A stretch of DNA of 64,000 nucleotides. It comes from Algoriphagus ratkowskyi (lineage in GTDB: Bacteria > Bacteroidota > Bacteroidia > Cytophagales > Cyclobacteriaceae). Under the pieces are notes generated by a model. It had not been told where the DNA came from. It did no database searches and was given only the letters and a program-made list of their open reading frames with translations. The position numbers were made by a program, and so were the translations under genes. The stretch spans positions 21,994 through 85,993 of the forward strand of contig NZ_MSSV01000021.1 in assembly GCF_002150505.1 (NCBI RefSeq). Direction: 5' to 3'. Position 1 is the first letter of the stretch. Every line of letters begins with the position of its first letter. Positions 8,031 through 17,313 of this stretch are shown here, piece after piece.

Positions 8031-9569
8031 TCACCCCGCCCAGCCTTCTCTATCCAAACTTCTATACTGGATCGCTTCGGCCAAATGCTCCACTTTGATG
8101 TCCTCGCTTCCTGAGATATCTGCAATGGTTCGAGCTACTTTCAGAATTCTGTCGTAAGCTCTAGCGGACAATCCTAATCTCTCCATCGCAGTTTTTAGCA
8201 GCATCTTCCCGGCTTCGTTAATCTGGCAGATTTGCTTGGTCAAATGTGAAGGCATCATGGCATTGCAGAATACCTCTGGATTGTCTTTGAAACGCTTTTT
8301 CTGGCGCTCTCTACCCAAGATTACTCGTTCCCGAATTTCTTTACTTGTTTCATTTCTTCTGGTGGAGGTCATCTCGTCAAACTTCACCGGAGTGACTTCG
8401 ACATGTAAATCAATTCGATCCAGAAGCGGTCCAGAAACTTTGTTCAGATAGCGCTGTACTATTCCTGGTCCACAGACACATTCCTTCTCAGGGTGATTGT
8501 AATAACCACAGGGACAAGGATTCATGCTTGCAATCAGCATAAAATTGGCAGGGAAATCCACCGAAATTTTTGCTCTGGAAATCGTCACTCTACGCTCTTC
8601 CAGCGGCTGACGCATCACTTCAAGTACGCTTCGCTTGAACTCTGGTAACTCGTCTAGAAACAGAACTCCATTATGTGCAAGGGATATTTCTCCGGGCTGA
8701 GGATTTCCGCCACCTCCAACTAAAGCCACATCACTAATCGTATGATGCGGCGAGCGAAATGGACGATTGGCTAGGAGAGATCCATTCTTTCCCAGTTTAC
8801 CCGCTACCGAGTGAATCTTGGTAGTTTCCAGTGCTTCTATCAATGTCAGAGGAGGAAGGATCGAAGGAAGGCGTTTTGCAAGCATGGTTTTCCCTGCGCC
8901 GGGAGGGCCAATCATGATCACGTTATGTCCGCCCGCTGCGGCGATTTCCATAGCCCGCTTGATGTTTTCCTGCCCTTGCACATCTGCAAAGTCAAACTCA
9001 ATATCATCTAGCGAATGATAAAAAATCTCACGAGTATCAGTCACCAGTGGCACTATATCCAATTCTCCTAACAAAAAGTCAGTGGCTTGCTGCATGGTTT
9101 CCACAGCGATAATATCCAAATTATTGACAATCGATGCCTCCTTGGCGTTTTCTATGGGAAGAATAAATCCTTTGAATCCTTTTTTCCGAGCTTCTATAGC
9201 TATCGGCAAAACGCCTTTAATTGGTCTGAGATTGCCATCTAATGAAAGCTCACCCATAATCACATAGTCTCCTAAAGTTGGGAATTCTACTTGTTCGGAA
9301 GCCTGCAGAATGCCCATCGCAATTGGTAAATCATAAGCAGAACCTTCCTTTCGGATGTCTGCGGGAGCCAAATTAATTACTACTTTTTGCCGGGGCATTC
9401 TATAGCCGTAGTATTTCAAGGCACTTTCCACCCGTTGCTGGGATTCTTTCACGGCAGAGTCGGGGAGACCTACCATAAAAAAGTTGGTTCCTTGCCCAAC
9501 ATTAACTTCTATGGTGATGATATTGGCATCAACGCCAGATACTGCGCTTCCAAAAGTTTTTGCTACCAT
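8031..9569 (-). CDS. YifB/ComM-family Mg-chelatase-like AAA+ ATPase
   Basis: 512 aa, starting at MVAKTFGSAVSGVDA. The 12-residue longer frame begins inside a terminator hairpin and is rejected. Domains: N-terminal ChlI/Lon-protease-like fold (about 1-170), AAA+ ATPase with Walker A GPPGAGKT and Walker B GVLFLDELPEF, a Cys cluster in NPCPCGYYNHPEKECVCG, and a C-terminal Mg-chelatase domain (LSARAYDRILKVARTIAD). The E. coli/Vibrio homologue ComM is a helicase that promotes branch migration during natural transformation. A comEC gene elsewhere in the window fits DNA uptake. Confidence 0.93.
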   Translation of the reverse strand: MVAKTFGSAVSGVDANIITIEVNVGQGTNFFMVGLPDSAVKESQQRVESALKYYGYRMPRQKVVINLAPADIRKEGSAYDLPIAMGILQASEQVEFPTLGDYVIMGELSLDGNLRPIKGVLPIAIEARKKGFKGFILPIENAKEASIVNNLDIIAVETMQQATDFLLGELDIVPLVTDTREIFYHSLDDIEFDFADVQGQENIKRAMEIAAAGGHNVIMIGPPGAGKTMLAKRLPSILPPLTLIEALETTKIHSVAGKLGKNGSLLANRPFRSPHHTISDVALVGGGGNPQPGEISLAHNGVLFLDELPEFKRSVLEVMRQPLEERRVTISRAKISVDFPANFMLIASMNPCPCGYYNHPEKECVCGPGIVQRYLNKVSGPLLDRIDLHVEVTPVKFDEMTSTRRNETSKEIRERVILGRERQKKRFKDNPEVFCNAMMPSHLTKQICQINEAGKMLLKTAMERLGLSARAYDRILKVARTIADISGSEDIKVEHLAEAIQYRSLDREGWAG

Positions 9570-9575
9570 ATTTTC

Positions 9576-9603
9576 AAAAAAAGGAGACCTGATTGGTCTC
9601 CTC
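9576..9603 (-). terminator. Terminator of the 122-aa membrane protein gene
   Basis: GGAGACC (9583-9589) pairs with GGTCTCC (9595-9601) around a 5-nt loop; read on the minus strand it is followed by T7. It separates the 9632-10000 gene from the yifB gene. Confidence 0.75.
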
Positions 9604-9631
9604 AATATACTAGTTTGACAAATTTAAAATC

Positions 9632-10000
9632 TTACTTATCTGTAATATTTTGTCTTGGAGGAAGATTACTTGGATCAGTATCTGATGGTAAGGTAGGTCT
9701 TGTAGGCTGGGTGGTAGGGATTCTTGGATGCTCGAAATCGTAGATTTTAGCTTTCAAAGAATTTGCATCTATTTCCATTTTCTTAATTGTAGAAGCTAGG
9801 CTGGCATATGCGGCATAACTACTTCCCCAAGCTGCAAGAAAAAGAATCAGACCAATCAAGATGATTGTTACCATGGAATCAGAGGTGATCTCATCCATTC
9901 CAAAAACACCACCAAGGGTATCAAAGGCAATGAAGAAAATGAGAAAAGCACCAAAATAGACCAAAAGAGCTATTTGAAGGATTTGGTGAAGTTTTTTCAT
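9632..10000 (-). CDS. Small two-helix membrane protein, unknown function
   Basis: 122 aa with hydrophobic helices at about residues 10-28 and 45-67, a short amphipathic helix (TIKKMEIDANSLKAKIYDF), and a Pro/Thr-rich cytoplasmic or periplasmic tail (IPTTQPTRPTLPSDTD). No family recognised. It has its own terminator and a 160-bp gap to the ABC gene upstream, so it may be monocistronic. Confidence 0.7.
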   Translation of the reverse strand: MKKLHQILQIALLVYFGAFLIFFIAFDTLGGVFGMDEITSDSMVTIILIGLILFLAAWGSSYAAYASLASTIKKMEIDANSLKAKIYDFEHPRIPTTQPTRPTLPSDTDPSNLPPRQNITDK

Positions 10001-10161
10001 ATGATTATATTTTGATTTTTAGTGTTCACAACTTGACCAGATGTTTCGATATGATATCTCACAAAATAGATTACTATCCAAGTTTGTGTCATCTTAGACA
10101 TGCCTGTCTGCCTCAGGCTGGCTCGATTTCACGAGTATTAATATTAAATTTAACGAATATA

Positions 10162-11994
10162 CTAAACTGACTGAATAGTAGAAAGTTTCTGATACAAGCC
10201 ATCAACTTGATTCAATTCTGAGTGAGTTCCTCTTTGCACGATTTCTCCTCGCTCTATCACCAATATCTCATCTGCATGTTGGATTGTGCTAAGTCGATGA
10301 GCGATCACTAAAGTGGTTCGATTGCTCATCAATTTAGTCAAAGCTTCCTGCACCAAATGCTCGGATTCAGAATCAAGAGCTGATGTAGCTTCATCAAGAA
10401 TCAAAATTGGAGGGTTTTTCAAAACGGCTCTTGCAATACTTATTCTTTGTCTTTGTCCCCCAGAAAGCTTAGAACCCCGCTCTCCAATACTGGTTTGGTA
10501 ACCATCTTCCATGTTTTGAATGAATTCATGGGCATTTGCAATTTTCGCTGCTTCGAGTACCTGCTCTTTGGTCGCGCCTTCCACTCCAAATGCGATATTA
10601 TTGAAAACAGTGTCATTAAATAAAATGGACTCTTGCGTCACTATGCCCATTAGGCCTCGCAGATCTTTCAAATCAAATCTTTTAAGATTTTTACCGTCAA
10701 GTAAAATCTCACCTGCTGAAGGATCGTAAAAACGAGGAACCAAATCAGCTAAGGTGGATTTCCCACCACCTGAAGGTCCTACAAGCGCGATAGTTTTCCC
10801 TTTGGATAGGGTAAAATTGATATTCTTCAAAACATTTGCATCCTGATAAGCAAAGCTTACATTTTTAAATTCGACTGATTTCTCAAAAGAACTCAATGCA
10901 ATTGGACTCACAGGCGAACTAATCTGCGTTGGCGTGTCAACTACTGAGAATATTCGCTCCGCTGAAGCAATTCCGCGCTGAATGCTGCTCATTGCGCGGG
11001 ATATTTCCTTTGCAGGATTTAAGACTTGGGTGAAAATGATGATGTAAGTAATGAAGTCGGAGGCTCCCAGATCTGAGTTACCGCTGAGTACTAGGCCTCC
11101 TCCATAAACAAGAATTCCTGCTACTACGAACACACCGAGAAACTGGGAAATCGGCGAGGCTAGCTCATTCTTTCGAGCCATATTTACATTTACTCCGGCA
11201 TAGTAATCAGTTTCTTGGTCAAATTTCCCCCACATAAAACGCTCCGCATTGAAGGCTTTTATTACTCGCATTCCTCCCAAAGTCTCGTCTAAAATATTAA
11301 CGATTCTTCCCAGAGATTCCTGACTTTCCACCGCTTTTTTCTTCAATCTTTTTGTAATTCCTCCAATGATTGCGCCTGTGATAGGTATGATCAAAATGGT
11401 AAAAATCGTAAGCTTAGGAGACATAAAAAAGAGCACCGAGAAATACAAAATAATGGTCACTGGTTCTCGAAAGACAACTCGAAGGGATTGCACGATCGTA
11501 TTTTCCACCTCCTGCACATCATTCGTCATTTTTGACATGAGATCGCCTTTTCGTTCAGTGGAGAAGTATCCTATGTGAAGCTTGCTGACCTGACCAAAAA
11601 TATCCATTCGCATACGCTTGATCACAGTAGCTCGCACCTTTGCCAAAACTACACCTGATAGATAAGTGAATAAATTTGCGAGGAAAACAGAAACTACGAT
11701 GATGGCACACACATAGTAAAGCGTCCCCATTTTACCGTATTCCTCCGCAATTTGGAGGAAGTTGTAATTGAATACGTGGGAAAAGTATGCTAGCGAAAAG
11801 CTGAATTCAGGCTTCGTGGCATATTGAGTTAGCGTTGCTGGATCTACTTGTTCGAAGATCACATCGAAAAGTGGTTTCAAAAGCGTGAAATTCAGTAATC
11901 CGAAAACTATGGACAGAAACGCATAAATGATATAGGTAGGTACGAACTTCCCATATGGCTTGGCATAGGAAAGAATTCGCAGGTAAGTTTTCAT
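10162..11994 (-). CDS. MsbA-like ABC exporter, probable lipid flippase
   Basis: 610 aa half-transporter. The transmembrane domain covers about residues 15-330, with a large periplasmic insertion between helices 1 and 2 (about residues 45-85). The NBD has Walker A GPSGGGKST, signature LSGGQRQRIS, Walker B ILILDEATSALD and H-loop VIAHRLST, all canonical. Closest in style to MsbA-type lipid A/lipid exporters of Gram-negatives, though drug exporters look alike. The Wzi-like barrel lies just upstream on the same strand, which fits envelope glycolipid export. Confidence 0.9.
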   Translation of the reverse strand: MKTYLRILSYAKPYGKFVPTYIIYAFLSIVFGLLNFTLLKPLFDVIFEQVDPATLTQYATKPEFSFSLAYFSHVFNYNFLQIAEEYGKMGTLYYVCAIIVVSVFLANLFTYLSGVVLAKVRATVIKRMRMDIFGQVSKLHIGYFSTERKGDLMSKMTNDVQEVENTIVQSLRVVFREPVTIILYFSVLFFMSPKLTIFTILIIPITGAIIGGITKRLKKKAVESQESLGRIVNILDETLGGMRVIKAFNAERFMWGKFDQETDYYAGVNVNMARKNELASPISQFLGVFVVAGILVYGGGLVLSGNSDLGASDFITYIIIFTQVLNPAKEISRAMSSIQRGIASAERIFSVVDTPTQISSPVSPIALSSFEKSVEFKNVSFAYQDANVLKNINFTLSKGKTIALVGPSGGGKSTLADLVPRFYDPSAGEILLDGKNLKRFDLKDLRGLMGIVTQESILFNDTVFNNIAFGVEGATKEQVLEAAKIANAHEFIQNMEDGYQTSIGERGSKLSGGQRQRISIARAVLKNPPILILDEATSALDSESEHLVQEALTKLMSNRTTLVIAHRLSTIQHADEILVIERGEIVQRGTHSELNQVDGLYQKLSTIQSV

Positions 11995-12054
11995 AAACTA
12001 ATATTCATGGAATAATCTCGCAAGTTAAGCAAAATTGATAGTAGAGGTTCCTTA

Positions 12055-13743
12055 TTAATAGTTGTAATCCGGCCGCGTAAAGTTCCATCGGAATGCCAGC
12101 TGAAGGTATTGGGAAGTCTCAGGACTGCCTAAATCTTGTGCTGTCCTTCTTCTGAAAGTATGTGAGGCATCTATGAAAAAGTTATGTTTAAGCATATAGC
12201 TCGCATTTAAATTGGATTGAATCACGGTATTTTCGATTCCCTGACCGATCACATTGTTAAACAATCCGGTAGGACTTCCTACAAGTCTGTTTTTCAATAC
12301 ATCTCCACCCCAGTTTGTTGCCTCGTCTGGATCTGCTCCATAGAGTTGATGCATTCCAGTGAAAGTCAAGTTTAATTTTGGAATAGGTTGGTAACGGAGG
12401 ACGCCTATAAATTCCCTGAAATTCGCACCGCGTGGATGCGTCAAAGGAGTATTCCAATTCGAATAGGATTGGTAATCAAATTTTTCCTGGAATGTGTAAG
12501 GTCTCGCTTGATTCCATTCCAATTGAAAATCTAAATTAGAGACTCCTAATACATCCATGTATTTGTAGCCCATTTGCACCCCGTACTTATTGCGCTTGGA
12601 ATTTTTGCCGTCTATTCCAAAAAACTCATTGAAAACAAATTCATCTAAAGCAAATTGGCCGTAAAGCTCCATCCCAGGTGTGAAAATCCACTTACCGTCC
12701 AATCCTAACATTACTTTATCTGGAGTGCCTTGTTGCTGCTCCACCCAGCGTAGAAAGATGATCGGATTGAAATAATTGAAATTCACCTCATTAGTCATGA
12801 CCGATGAAAACCATCCCAGATTTAGATTCTTGCCTATATTCATTCCAAGTCTGCTATACGCAAAAAATTTCTGCGGGTATTTACCGTCTGTTGGTCTTCC
12901 TCTGTCATAAAAAACATCCGCTGTCATTTGACTCCAGATATTTGTTAGTTGAAACTTCCATACTTGCGTGTTTAACTTCACGAACATATAAGGATTGGAG
13001 AAGTCTGACAGCAAAAAAGAGCGGTAACCTTCTCCAATGAAGTTGCGATCATGACCGGCTTCCACCTGAATGTGTTTGGTGATATTAAAGCTTACATGGC
13101 CTAATGCTGAGAAGTAACTGTAGCCATCTCCATTATATTCCTTCCAGAATCCTTCGCCAGGCACTGCGCCGTTGTGTTCAGAATAGTCTTTTACCCAACT
13201 CGGAAAAAAGGCTTCGGAAGAAGTGAAGTAGGTGTAAAAACCGACTTTATTGTCAATCGATCCCCGTACAACCAATCCTCTAGAAAAGCGGTTTGGATTA
13301 CGTTCATTGTCTGGCTCAACACCGCCATTCAAGTAAAAAACTGGGCTGACATGGATGTCAAATTCCTCGCTATTGTAATAAGCAAAGTCTCCTGGTCTCT
13401 TATAAATTGAGTTGAACAGAGGTTTTTCAGATAAAGGTGTCTCTCTACTGACAAACTCCCAATTGTCTTGGCTCAAATAAGCGAGATTAAAGCGATCTAT
13501 GCTAGTTCGTATGACTGCGTCATTTGCGATACTATCTAAAAAATGCGCCACATGATCTCGGCGATAAGGTTTTGCTCCCGTGTGAAAAACCGGGTTGTTT
13601 TTTCCTCGAAGAATCTCATATCGTTCGATTTTATGATAATAATCCCGGTCATAAGGGATGTAGCTACCTTGTGCAAAAGCAAAAAGTGGGAATAGAACTA
13701 TGCCTAATAAAATAAGCAAACGAATGTATGGAGGTCTTAGCAT
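12055..13743 (-). CDS. Wzi-like capsule-assembly/RemB-like outer-membrane barrel
   Basis: 562 aa with a signal peptide (MLRPPYIRLLILLGIVLFPL... ending FAFAQ). A helical N-terminal segment (YHKIERYEILRG, then DHVAHFLDSIA) precedes a long barrel of aromatic-rich strands, ending RWNFTRPDYNY. It contains the feature HDRNFIGEGYRSFLLSDFS, typical of the Wzi/RemB family in Bacteroidota, where members are linked to capsule or gliding-related surface assembly. Single gene upstream of the MsbA-like exporter (60-bp gap). A TAATTTTG box lies on the minus strand at 13804-13797, without a clear -33 element. Confidence 0.75.
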   Translation of the reverse strand: MLRPPYIRLLILLGIVLFPLFAFAQGSYIPYDRDYYHKIERYEILRGKNNPVFHTGAKPYRRDHVAHFLDSIANDAVIRTSIDRFNLAYLSQDNWEFVSRETPLSEKPLFNSIYKRPGDFAYYNSEEFDIHVSPVFYLNGGVEPDNERNPNRFSRGLVVRGSIDNKVGFYTYFTSSEAFFPSWVKDYSEHNGAVPGEGFWKEYNGDGYSYFSALGHVSFNITKHIQVEAGHDRNFIGEGYRSFLLSDFSNPYMFVKLNTQVWKFQLTNIWSQMTADVFYDRGRPTDGKYPQKFFAYSRLGMNIGKNLNLGWFSSVMTNEVNFNYFNPIIFLRWVEQQQGTPDKVMLGLDGKWIFTPGMELYGQFALDEFVFNEFFGIDGKNSKRNKYGVQMGYKYMDVLGVSNLDFQLEWNQARPYTFQEKFDYQSYSNWNTPLTHPRGANFREFIGVLRYQPIPKLNLTFTGMHQLYGADPDEATNWGGDVLKNRLVGSPTGLFNNVIGQGIENTVIQSNLNASYMLKHNFFIDASHTFRRRTAQDLGSPETSQYLQLAFRWNFTRPDYNY

Positions 13744-13961
13744 TGCTTAAATCTAAAAAACATTCCTGAAAATGGAACATGTCTAAGAAAGAGGTTCAAA
13801 ATTATGGCTATTCACATACTATAATTAAGCTGAGCTGGCATTATTGAATGCCATAGATTCTGATTCAGATTTTATTTTCAAGGAAAAACACCTTGTTTTA
13901 CATTCATAAATCGACTTTTTAATTCCTTTTGATCAATTGACTTAGAAATACTTGACAAAGA

Positions 13962-13993
13962 TTTGGTGAGTTTTCTGAAAAAGGGTAGCTTTG
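13962..13993 (+). promoter_or_regulatory. Bacteroidota-type promoter for rpmE2
   Basis: TTTG (13962-13965), exactly 20 bp, then TAGCTTTG (13986-13993): a full match to the -33 TTTG / -7 TAnnTTTG consensus of Bacteroidota sigma-A. A transcript starting near 14000 would have a leader of about 34 nt before the ATG at 14034. The rest of the 290-bp gap (13744-13961) shows no gene. Confidence 0.75.
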
Positions 13994-14033
13994 TGCCTCA
14001 TTTGAAAGACGTACATAATAACTAGCAATAAAT

Positions 14034-14282
14034 ATGAAAGCTGATATCCATCCAAACTACAGAGACGTCGTTTTCTACGACACTTCTAGCGAATTTAAAT
14101 TTCTTACAAAGTCAACTATCGAGACAAGCGAAACAATCACTTGGGAAGATGGCAACGATTACCCATTGTTCAAAGTGGAAGTGAGCTCACAGTCTCACCC
14201 GTTCTATACTGGTAAGAAAATGATGCTTGATACTGCGGGTCGTGTTGAGAAATTCAACAGAAGATACGCTCAGAAGAAGTAA
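14034..14282 (+). CDS. rpmE2: Ribosomal protein L31, type B
   Basis: 82 aa, the usual type B (C-minus) length. It opens [19 protein letters not shown] and contains [20 protein letters not shown]. The CxxC zinc pairs of type A L31 are absent. Type B proteins are zinc-independent; in Bacteroidota this is usually the only L31. It has a strong promoter upstream and a strong terminator directly downstream. Confidence 0.97.
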   Translation: MKADIHPNYRDVVFYDTSSEFKFLTKSTIETSETITWEDGNDYPLFKVEVSSQSHPFYTGKKMMLDTAGRVEKFNRRYAQKK

Positions 14283-14301
14283 TTCTTCTTTATCTCAGGC
14301 T

Positions 14302-14340
14302 AAAAAGTCTCCCGGAGCATGGATTCCGGGAGACTTTTTT
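14302..14340 (+). terminator. Rho-independent terminator after rpmE2
   Basis: Perfect 15-bp stem (14302-14316 with 14325-14339, GTCTCCCGGA core) with an 8-nt loop and a T6 tract. It lies 20 bp after the stop codon and immediately before the next gene's start. Confidence 0.9.
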
Positions 14341-14351
14341 ATTTTTGCCTC

Positions 14352-15548
14352 ATGGACTCAATTTTATTGTTTGATGATCCCGCAATTCGCGGCTCGTTGC
14401 TACCTTTTACTTTTACCAGGCCTGTGGCGGATATCCGCATTGGGATTCTGAAGATTTCTGAAAAATGGGAATTGATAACAGGTGCTTCAGTATCTTTTCT
14501 TACTCAAGACTACCTGCAAAAGAAATTTCCTCGCAAATCAGGAAATGCCTTAGCTGTAAATGGAGCTTGGTTGCCAGACAGTAAAAGTCACACTCTCTTG
14601 AAATCTCTTTCCTCCACTCAAGCACTCTATTTCGGCAAAACGCTGATCGCAACATATATTGGAGAAACTGAAAAAAACCTCGGAGCTGTCAAGAGCAAAG
14701 AAATTATTCAGCTTGACACTGAGACTACCTTGCTATTGAAAACTTGGAATATATTCCAATTCAATGGATCGGAGATCAGAAAGGATTTCATTTTACTTAC
14801 AAAAGGGAGAAAATCAGCTGAAATCAGCGATCCCCACACCAAAGCGTATTCTCTCAAAAATATTTTCATAGAAGAAGGAGCTGTGATTCGTGCAGCAGTA
14901 TTGAATGCGGATGCTGGACCTATTTACATAGGGAAAAATACCGAAATTCAAGAAGGAGCTTTGATCCGGGGCCCATTTGCGCTTTGCGAAAGTTCTACTG
15001 TAAATATGGGAGCAAAAATAAAGGGAGATACCACGGTTGGCCCTCATTCTAAGGTAGGTGGTGAGCTTTCCAACTCTGTGATCTTTGGCTTTAGTAACAA
15101 GGGTCATGAAGGATTCTTGGGTAATTCTGTGATCGGTGAATGGTGTAATATGGGAGCGGATACGAATACGAGCAACCTGAAAAACAATTATTCTCCAGTC
15201 AAACTCTGGGATTATACTGTCGGGAATTACTCCAACACAGGCTTACAGTTTTGTGGACTGATGATGGGAGATCACTCCAAATGCGGAATTAACACCATGT
15301 TCAATACGGGAACTGTTATTGGGGTTGGCTCAAATGTTTTTGGTCCCGGATTTCCGCGTAAATTTATTCCTTCCTTTGCTTGGGGTGGAGAAGAAGGATT
15401 CTCTACCTTCTTGTTTCCGAAATTTCTAGAGACAGCAAAAGCTGTAGTAGCGAGAAGAGGACTGGAGTTAGATGCGGAAGAACAAGAGATCTTACGCTTG
15501 ATTTTCGAAATGTCAAAAAACTATAGAATTTGGGAAACTTCATCCTGA
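14352..15548 (+). CDS. Bacteroidota GlmU-like sugar-nucleotidyl/acetyltransferase
   Basis: 398 aa from MDSILLFDDPAIRGSLLP (ATG 14352); an earlier in-frame ATG at 14319 lies inside the terminator and is rejected. The N-terminal half is a divergent nucleotidyltransferase (FTRPVADIRIG replaces the GxGTRM loop of normal GlmU). The C-terminal half is a left-handed beta-helix of hexapeptide repeats (IYIGKNTEIQEGALIRG, NMGAKIKGDTTVG) followed by NMGADTNTSNLKNNYSPVKL. This matches the 'alternative bacterial GlmU' family, proposed to supply UDP-GlcNAc for peptidoglycan and LPS. It is first in a run with holB (11-bp gap). Confidence 0.85.
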   Translation: MDSILLFDDPAIRGSLLPFTFTRPVADIRIGILKISEKWELITGASVSFLTQDYLQKKFPRKSGNALAVNGAWLPDSKSHTLLKSLSSTQALYFGKTLIATYIGETEKNLGAVKSKEIIQLDTETTLLLKTWNIFQFNGSEIRKDFILLTKGRKSAEISDPHTKAYSLKNIFIEEGAVIRAAVLNADAGPIYIGKNTEIQEGALIRGPFALCESSTVNMGAKIKGDTTVGPHSKVGGELSNSVIFGFSNKGHEGFLGNSVIGEWCNMGADTNTSNLKNNYSPVKLWDYTVGNYSNTGLQFCGLMMGDHSKCGINTMFNTGTVIGVGSNVFGPGFPRKFIPSFAWGGEEGFSTFLFPKFLETAKAVVARRGLELDAEEQEILRLIFEMSKNYRIWETSS

Positions 15549-15559
15549 TTAATTAATTC

Positions 15560-16696
15560 ATGCAATTCGCAGCTATACCGGGACTTCCCGAAACCAAAGT
15601 AAATCTTATAAATGCCGTCAAAAACAATCATTTGGCGCATGCATTGTTATTCCATGGGCCTGAGGGCTCCGCAAATTTGACGATGGCCTTGGCGCTTTGC
15701 ACCTATTTGTACTGCGAAAACCCTACGGATACCGATTCTTGTGGAGTATGTGCTTCTTGTCAGCGCATGAGCCGATTGGTTATCCCTGATTTGAATTTTG
15801 CCTTTCCCACGATTACTTCCTCCAAGGAGGATGATAAAGACGACGAGGATAAGACGGATGTGTTGACGAGCTGGAGAAAGTTTGCTACAGAGCAGCCATA
15901 TGGCAATGTGCATGATTATATATACTTCAATAATTTTGAAAAGAAGCAATTAAACATTTCAAAAGGAGCTGCTCGCAAAATCATTCAGGCACTTTCGCTG
16001 ATGTCTTTTGAAGGGGGCTACAAAATTATGATGATTTGGGCCCCGGAATATCTTCATCCTTCAGCGGCAAATGCCTTATTGAAGATTCTCGAAGAACCTC
16101 AGCCAAAGACCTTATTTATACTAGTAACTAGTGCCGCAGATCAGTTGCTGACTACTATACTTTCGAGGACGCAAAAAGTGACAATTCGTGGTTTCTCAGA
16201 TGAGGAAGTGAAAAATCATCTTTTTGAAAAAGGGCTTTGCGACGAAGCTTCGGCGGATCAAATCTCCATGCTAGCGGATGGGAATTTGCGTGAGGCTTAT
16301 CGATTAGTCGATCAAGTAGAAGATCTACAAGTAAAAAAAATCAGAGAGTGGTTTTTGTCTTGTTACAAAGCTGATTTCAAAAGTATTTTCGGAATGGCAG
16401 ATGATTTTCACAAATCAGATAAAGAAGCTCAAAAATCATTATTACTGACGGGGCTGAATGTTCTTCGTGAAATTCTCCTGAAAAACGCCGGTTTGGATGA
16501 GCTCCTTCGCACCCATGACGAGGATCGGGATTTTGTGAATAAAATCAGCGGCAAAGTTTTGAAGGAAGAGCATGTAGGCAAGCTATATGGAGATTTCAAT
16601 ACAGCACATTATCATTTGGAACGAAATGGCAACGCCAAATTCATCTTCACAGACCTATCTATGAATGTGACAAAATTGATGGCGAAAATCAGTTAA
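15560..16696 (+). CDS. holB: DNA polymerase III delta-prime subunit (clamp loader)
   Basis: 378 aa AAA+ clamp-loader subunit. The P-loop region reads FHGPEGSANLT, lacking the Lys of GxxGxGK(S/T), so it should not hydrolyse ATP, as expected of delta-prime. The zinc-module cysteines are in CGVCASC. The sensor-1-type SRT sits in TILSRTQKVTI, and a helical collar follows. KIMMIWAPEYLHPSAANALLKILEEP is typical of the family (split here: KIMMIWAPEYL / HPSAANALLKILEEP). It stops 1 bp before the next gene. Confidence 0.9.
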   Translation: MQFAAIPGLPETKVNLINAVKNNHLAHALLFHGPEGSANLTMALALCTYLYCENPTDTDSCGVCASCQRMSRLVIPDLNFAFPTITSSKEDDKDDEDKTDVLTSWRKFATEQPYGNVHDYIYFNNFEKKQLNISKGAARKIIQALSLMSFEGGYKIMMIWAPEYLHPSAANALLKILEEPQPKTLFILVTSAADQLLTTILSRTQKVTIRGFSDEEVKNHLFEKGLCDEASADQISMLADGNLREAYRLVDQVEDLQVKKIREWFLSCYKADFKSIFGMADDFHKSDKEAQKSLLLTGLNVLREILLKNAGLDELLRTHDEDRDFVNKISGKVLKEEHVGKLYGDFNTAHYHLERNGNAKFIFTDLSMNVTKLMAKIS

Positions 16697-16697
16697 T

Positions 16698-17138
16698 ATG
16701 GAGAGAAAAATAATTGGTAGAAAAGAAAAAGTGTCTCTCCCTGATTTGGGATTGCATTTGGTCTGGGCGAAAGTAGATACTGGTGCTTACACCAGTAGTA
16801 TTCATGCAGAGAATTTAGAAGTAGTCGAAATTAATGGTAAACGTGTTCTCAAATTTCAACCACTTCTACCTGGGCACAAATCCTTCACAGGCGAGGCGGT
16901 TACAATTGATCATTTTAGAGAGAAAAAAGTAAAAAATTCATTCGGTCATGCTGAGGTTCGTTATTTGATCGAGACTACCTTTGAGCTTGCTGGTGAAAGT
17001 TATTCAGCAGAGTTTACATTATCGGATCGATCGAGTATGAGAAATGCTATTCTCCTCGGTCGAAAAATCTTAAGAAATCGTTTTCTTGTAAATGTATGTA
17101 AGGTCAATCTGGCTAGACCCTATCGAATAAATAAATAA
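16698..17138 (+). CDS. RimB-like retropepsin-fold protease (RimK-associated)
   Basis: 146 aa of the 'ATP-dependent zinc protease' family (Pfam Zn_protease), which has a retropepsin fold. The catalytic-type Asp is in KVDTGAYTSS (Asp27), and the second family motif is NAILLGRKIL near the C-terminus. The family neighbours or fuses with RimK-type ATP-grasp ligases; in Pseudomonas the equivalent RimB modulates RimK. Here rimK follows after a 175-bp gap, supporting the same partnership. It follows holB by 1 bp. Confidence 0.85.
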   Translation: MERKIIGRKEKVSLPDLGLHLVWAKVDTGAYTSSIHAENLEVVEINGKRVLKFQPLLPGHKSFTGEAVTIDHFREKKVKNSFGHAEVRYLIETTFELAGESYSAEFTLSDRSSMRNAILLGRKILRNRFLVNVCKVNLARPYRINK

Positions 17139-17153
17139 CTTACTGGTCTACTC

Positions 17154-17186
17154 TTAAGGTCATATAAATGACCAAATTTACCTTAA
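17154..17186 (+). promoter_or_regulatory. Nested inverted repeats in the rimK leader region
   Basis: GGTCAT-ATAA-ATGACC (17158-17173) sits inside an outer TTAAGGT...ACCTTAA pair (17154-17160, 17180-17186). There is no T-tract, so it is not a standard terminator. It could be an operator or a leader hairpin for rimK. Nothing else is seen in this 175-bp gap. Confidence 0.3.
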
Positions 17187-17313
17187 TATTTTCTAATGAA
17201 ATCGAGTATACCTGTAGCGGAACACAATAGTATAATCATCCGTAATATGAGATTTCTACCCTTAGCCTCGATAATTGTTGGGGGGATGACCATTGATAAA
17301 AATTTATAATCAC

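Noticed and set aside
10081..10140. Inverted GCCTG/CAGGC element upstream of the small membrane protein
   Set aside because: Too imperfect and lacks a T-tract or a partner copy in the window.
17139..17313. Small gene between the RimB-like protease and rimK
   Set aside because: No open frame with a start and protein-like composition; only inverted repeats.
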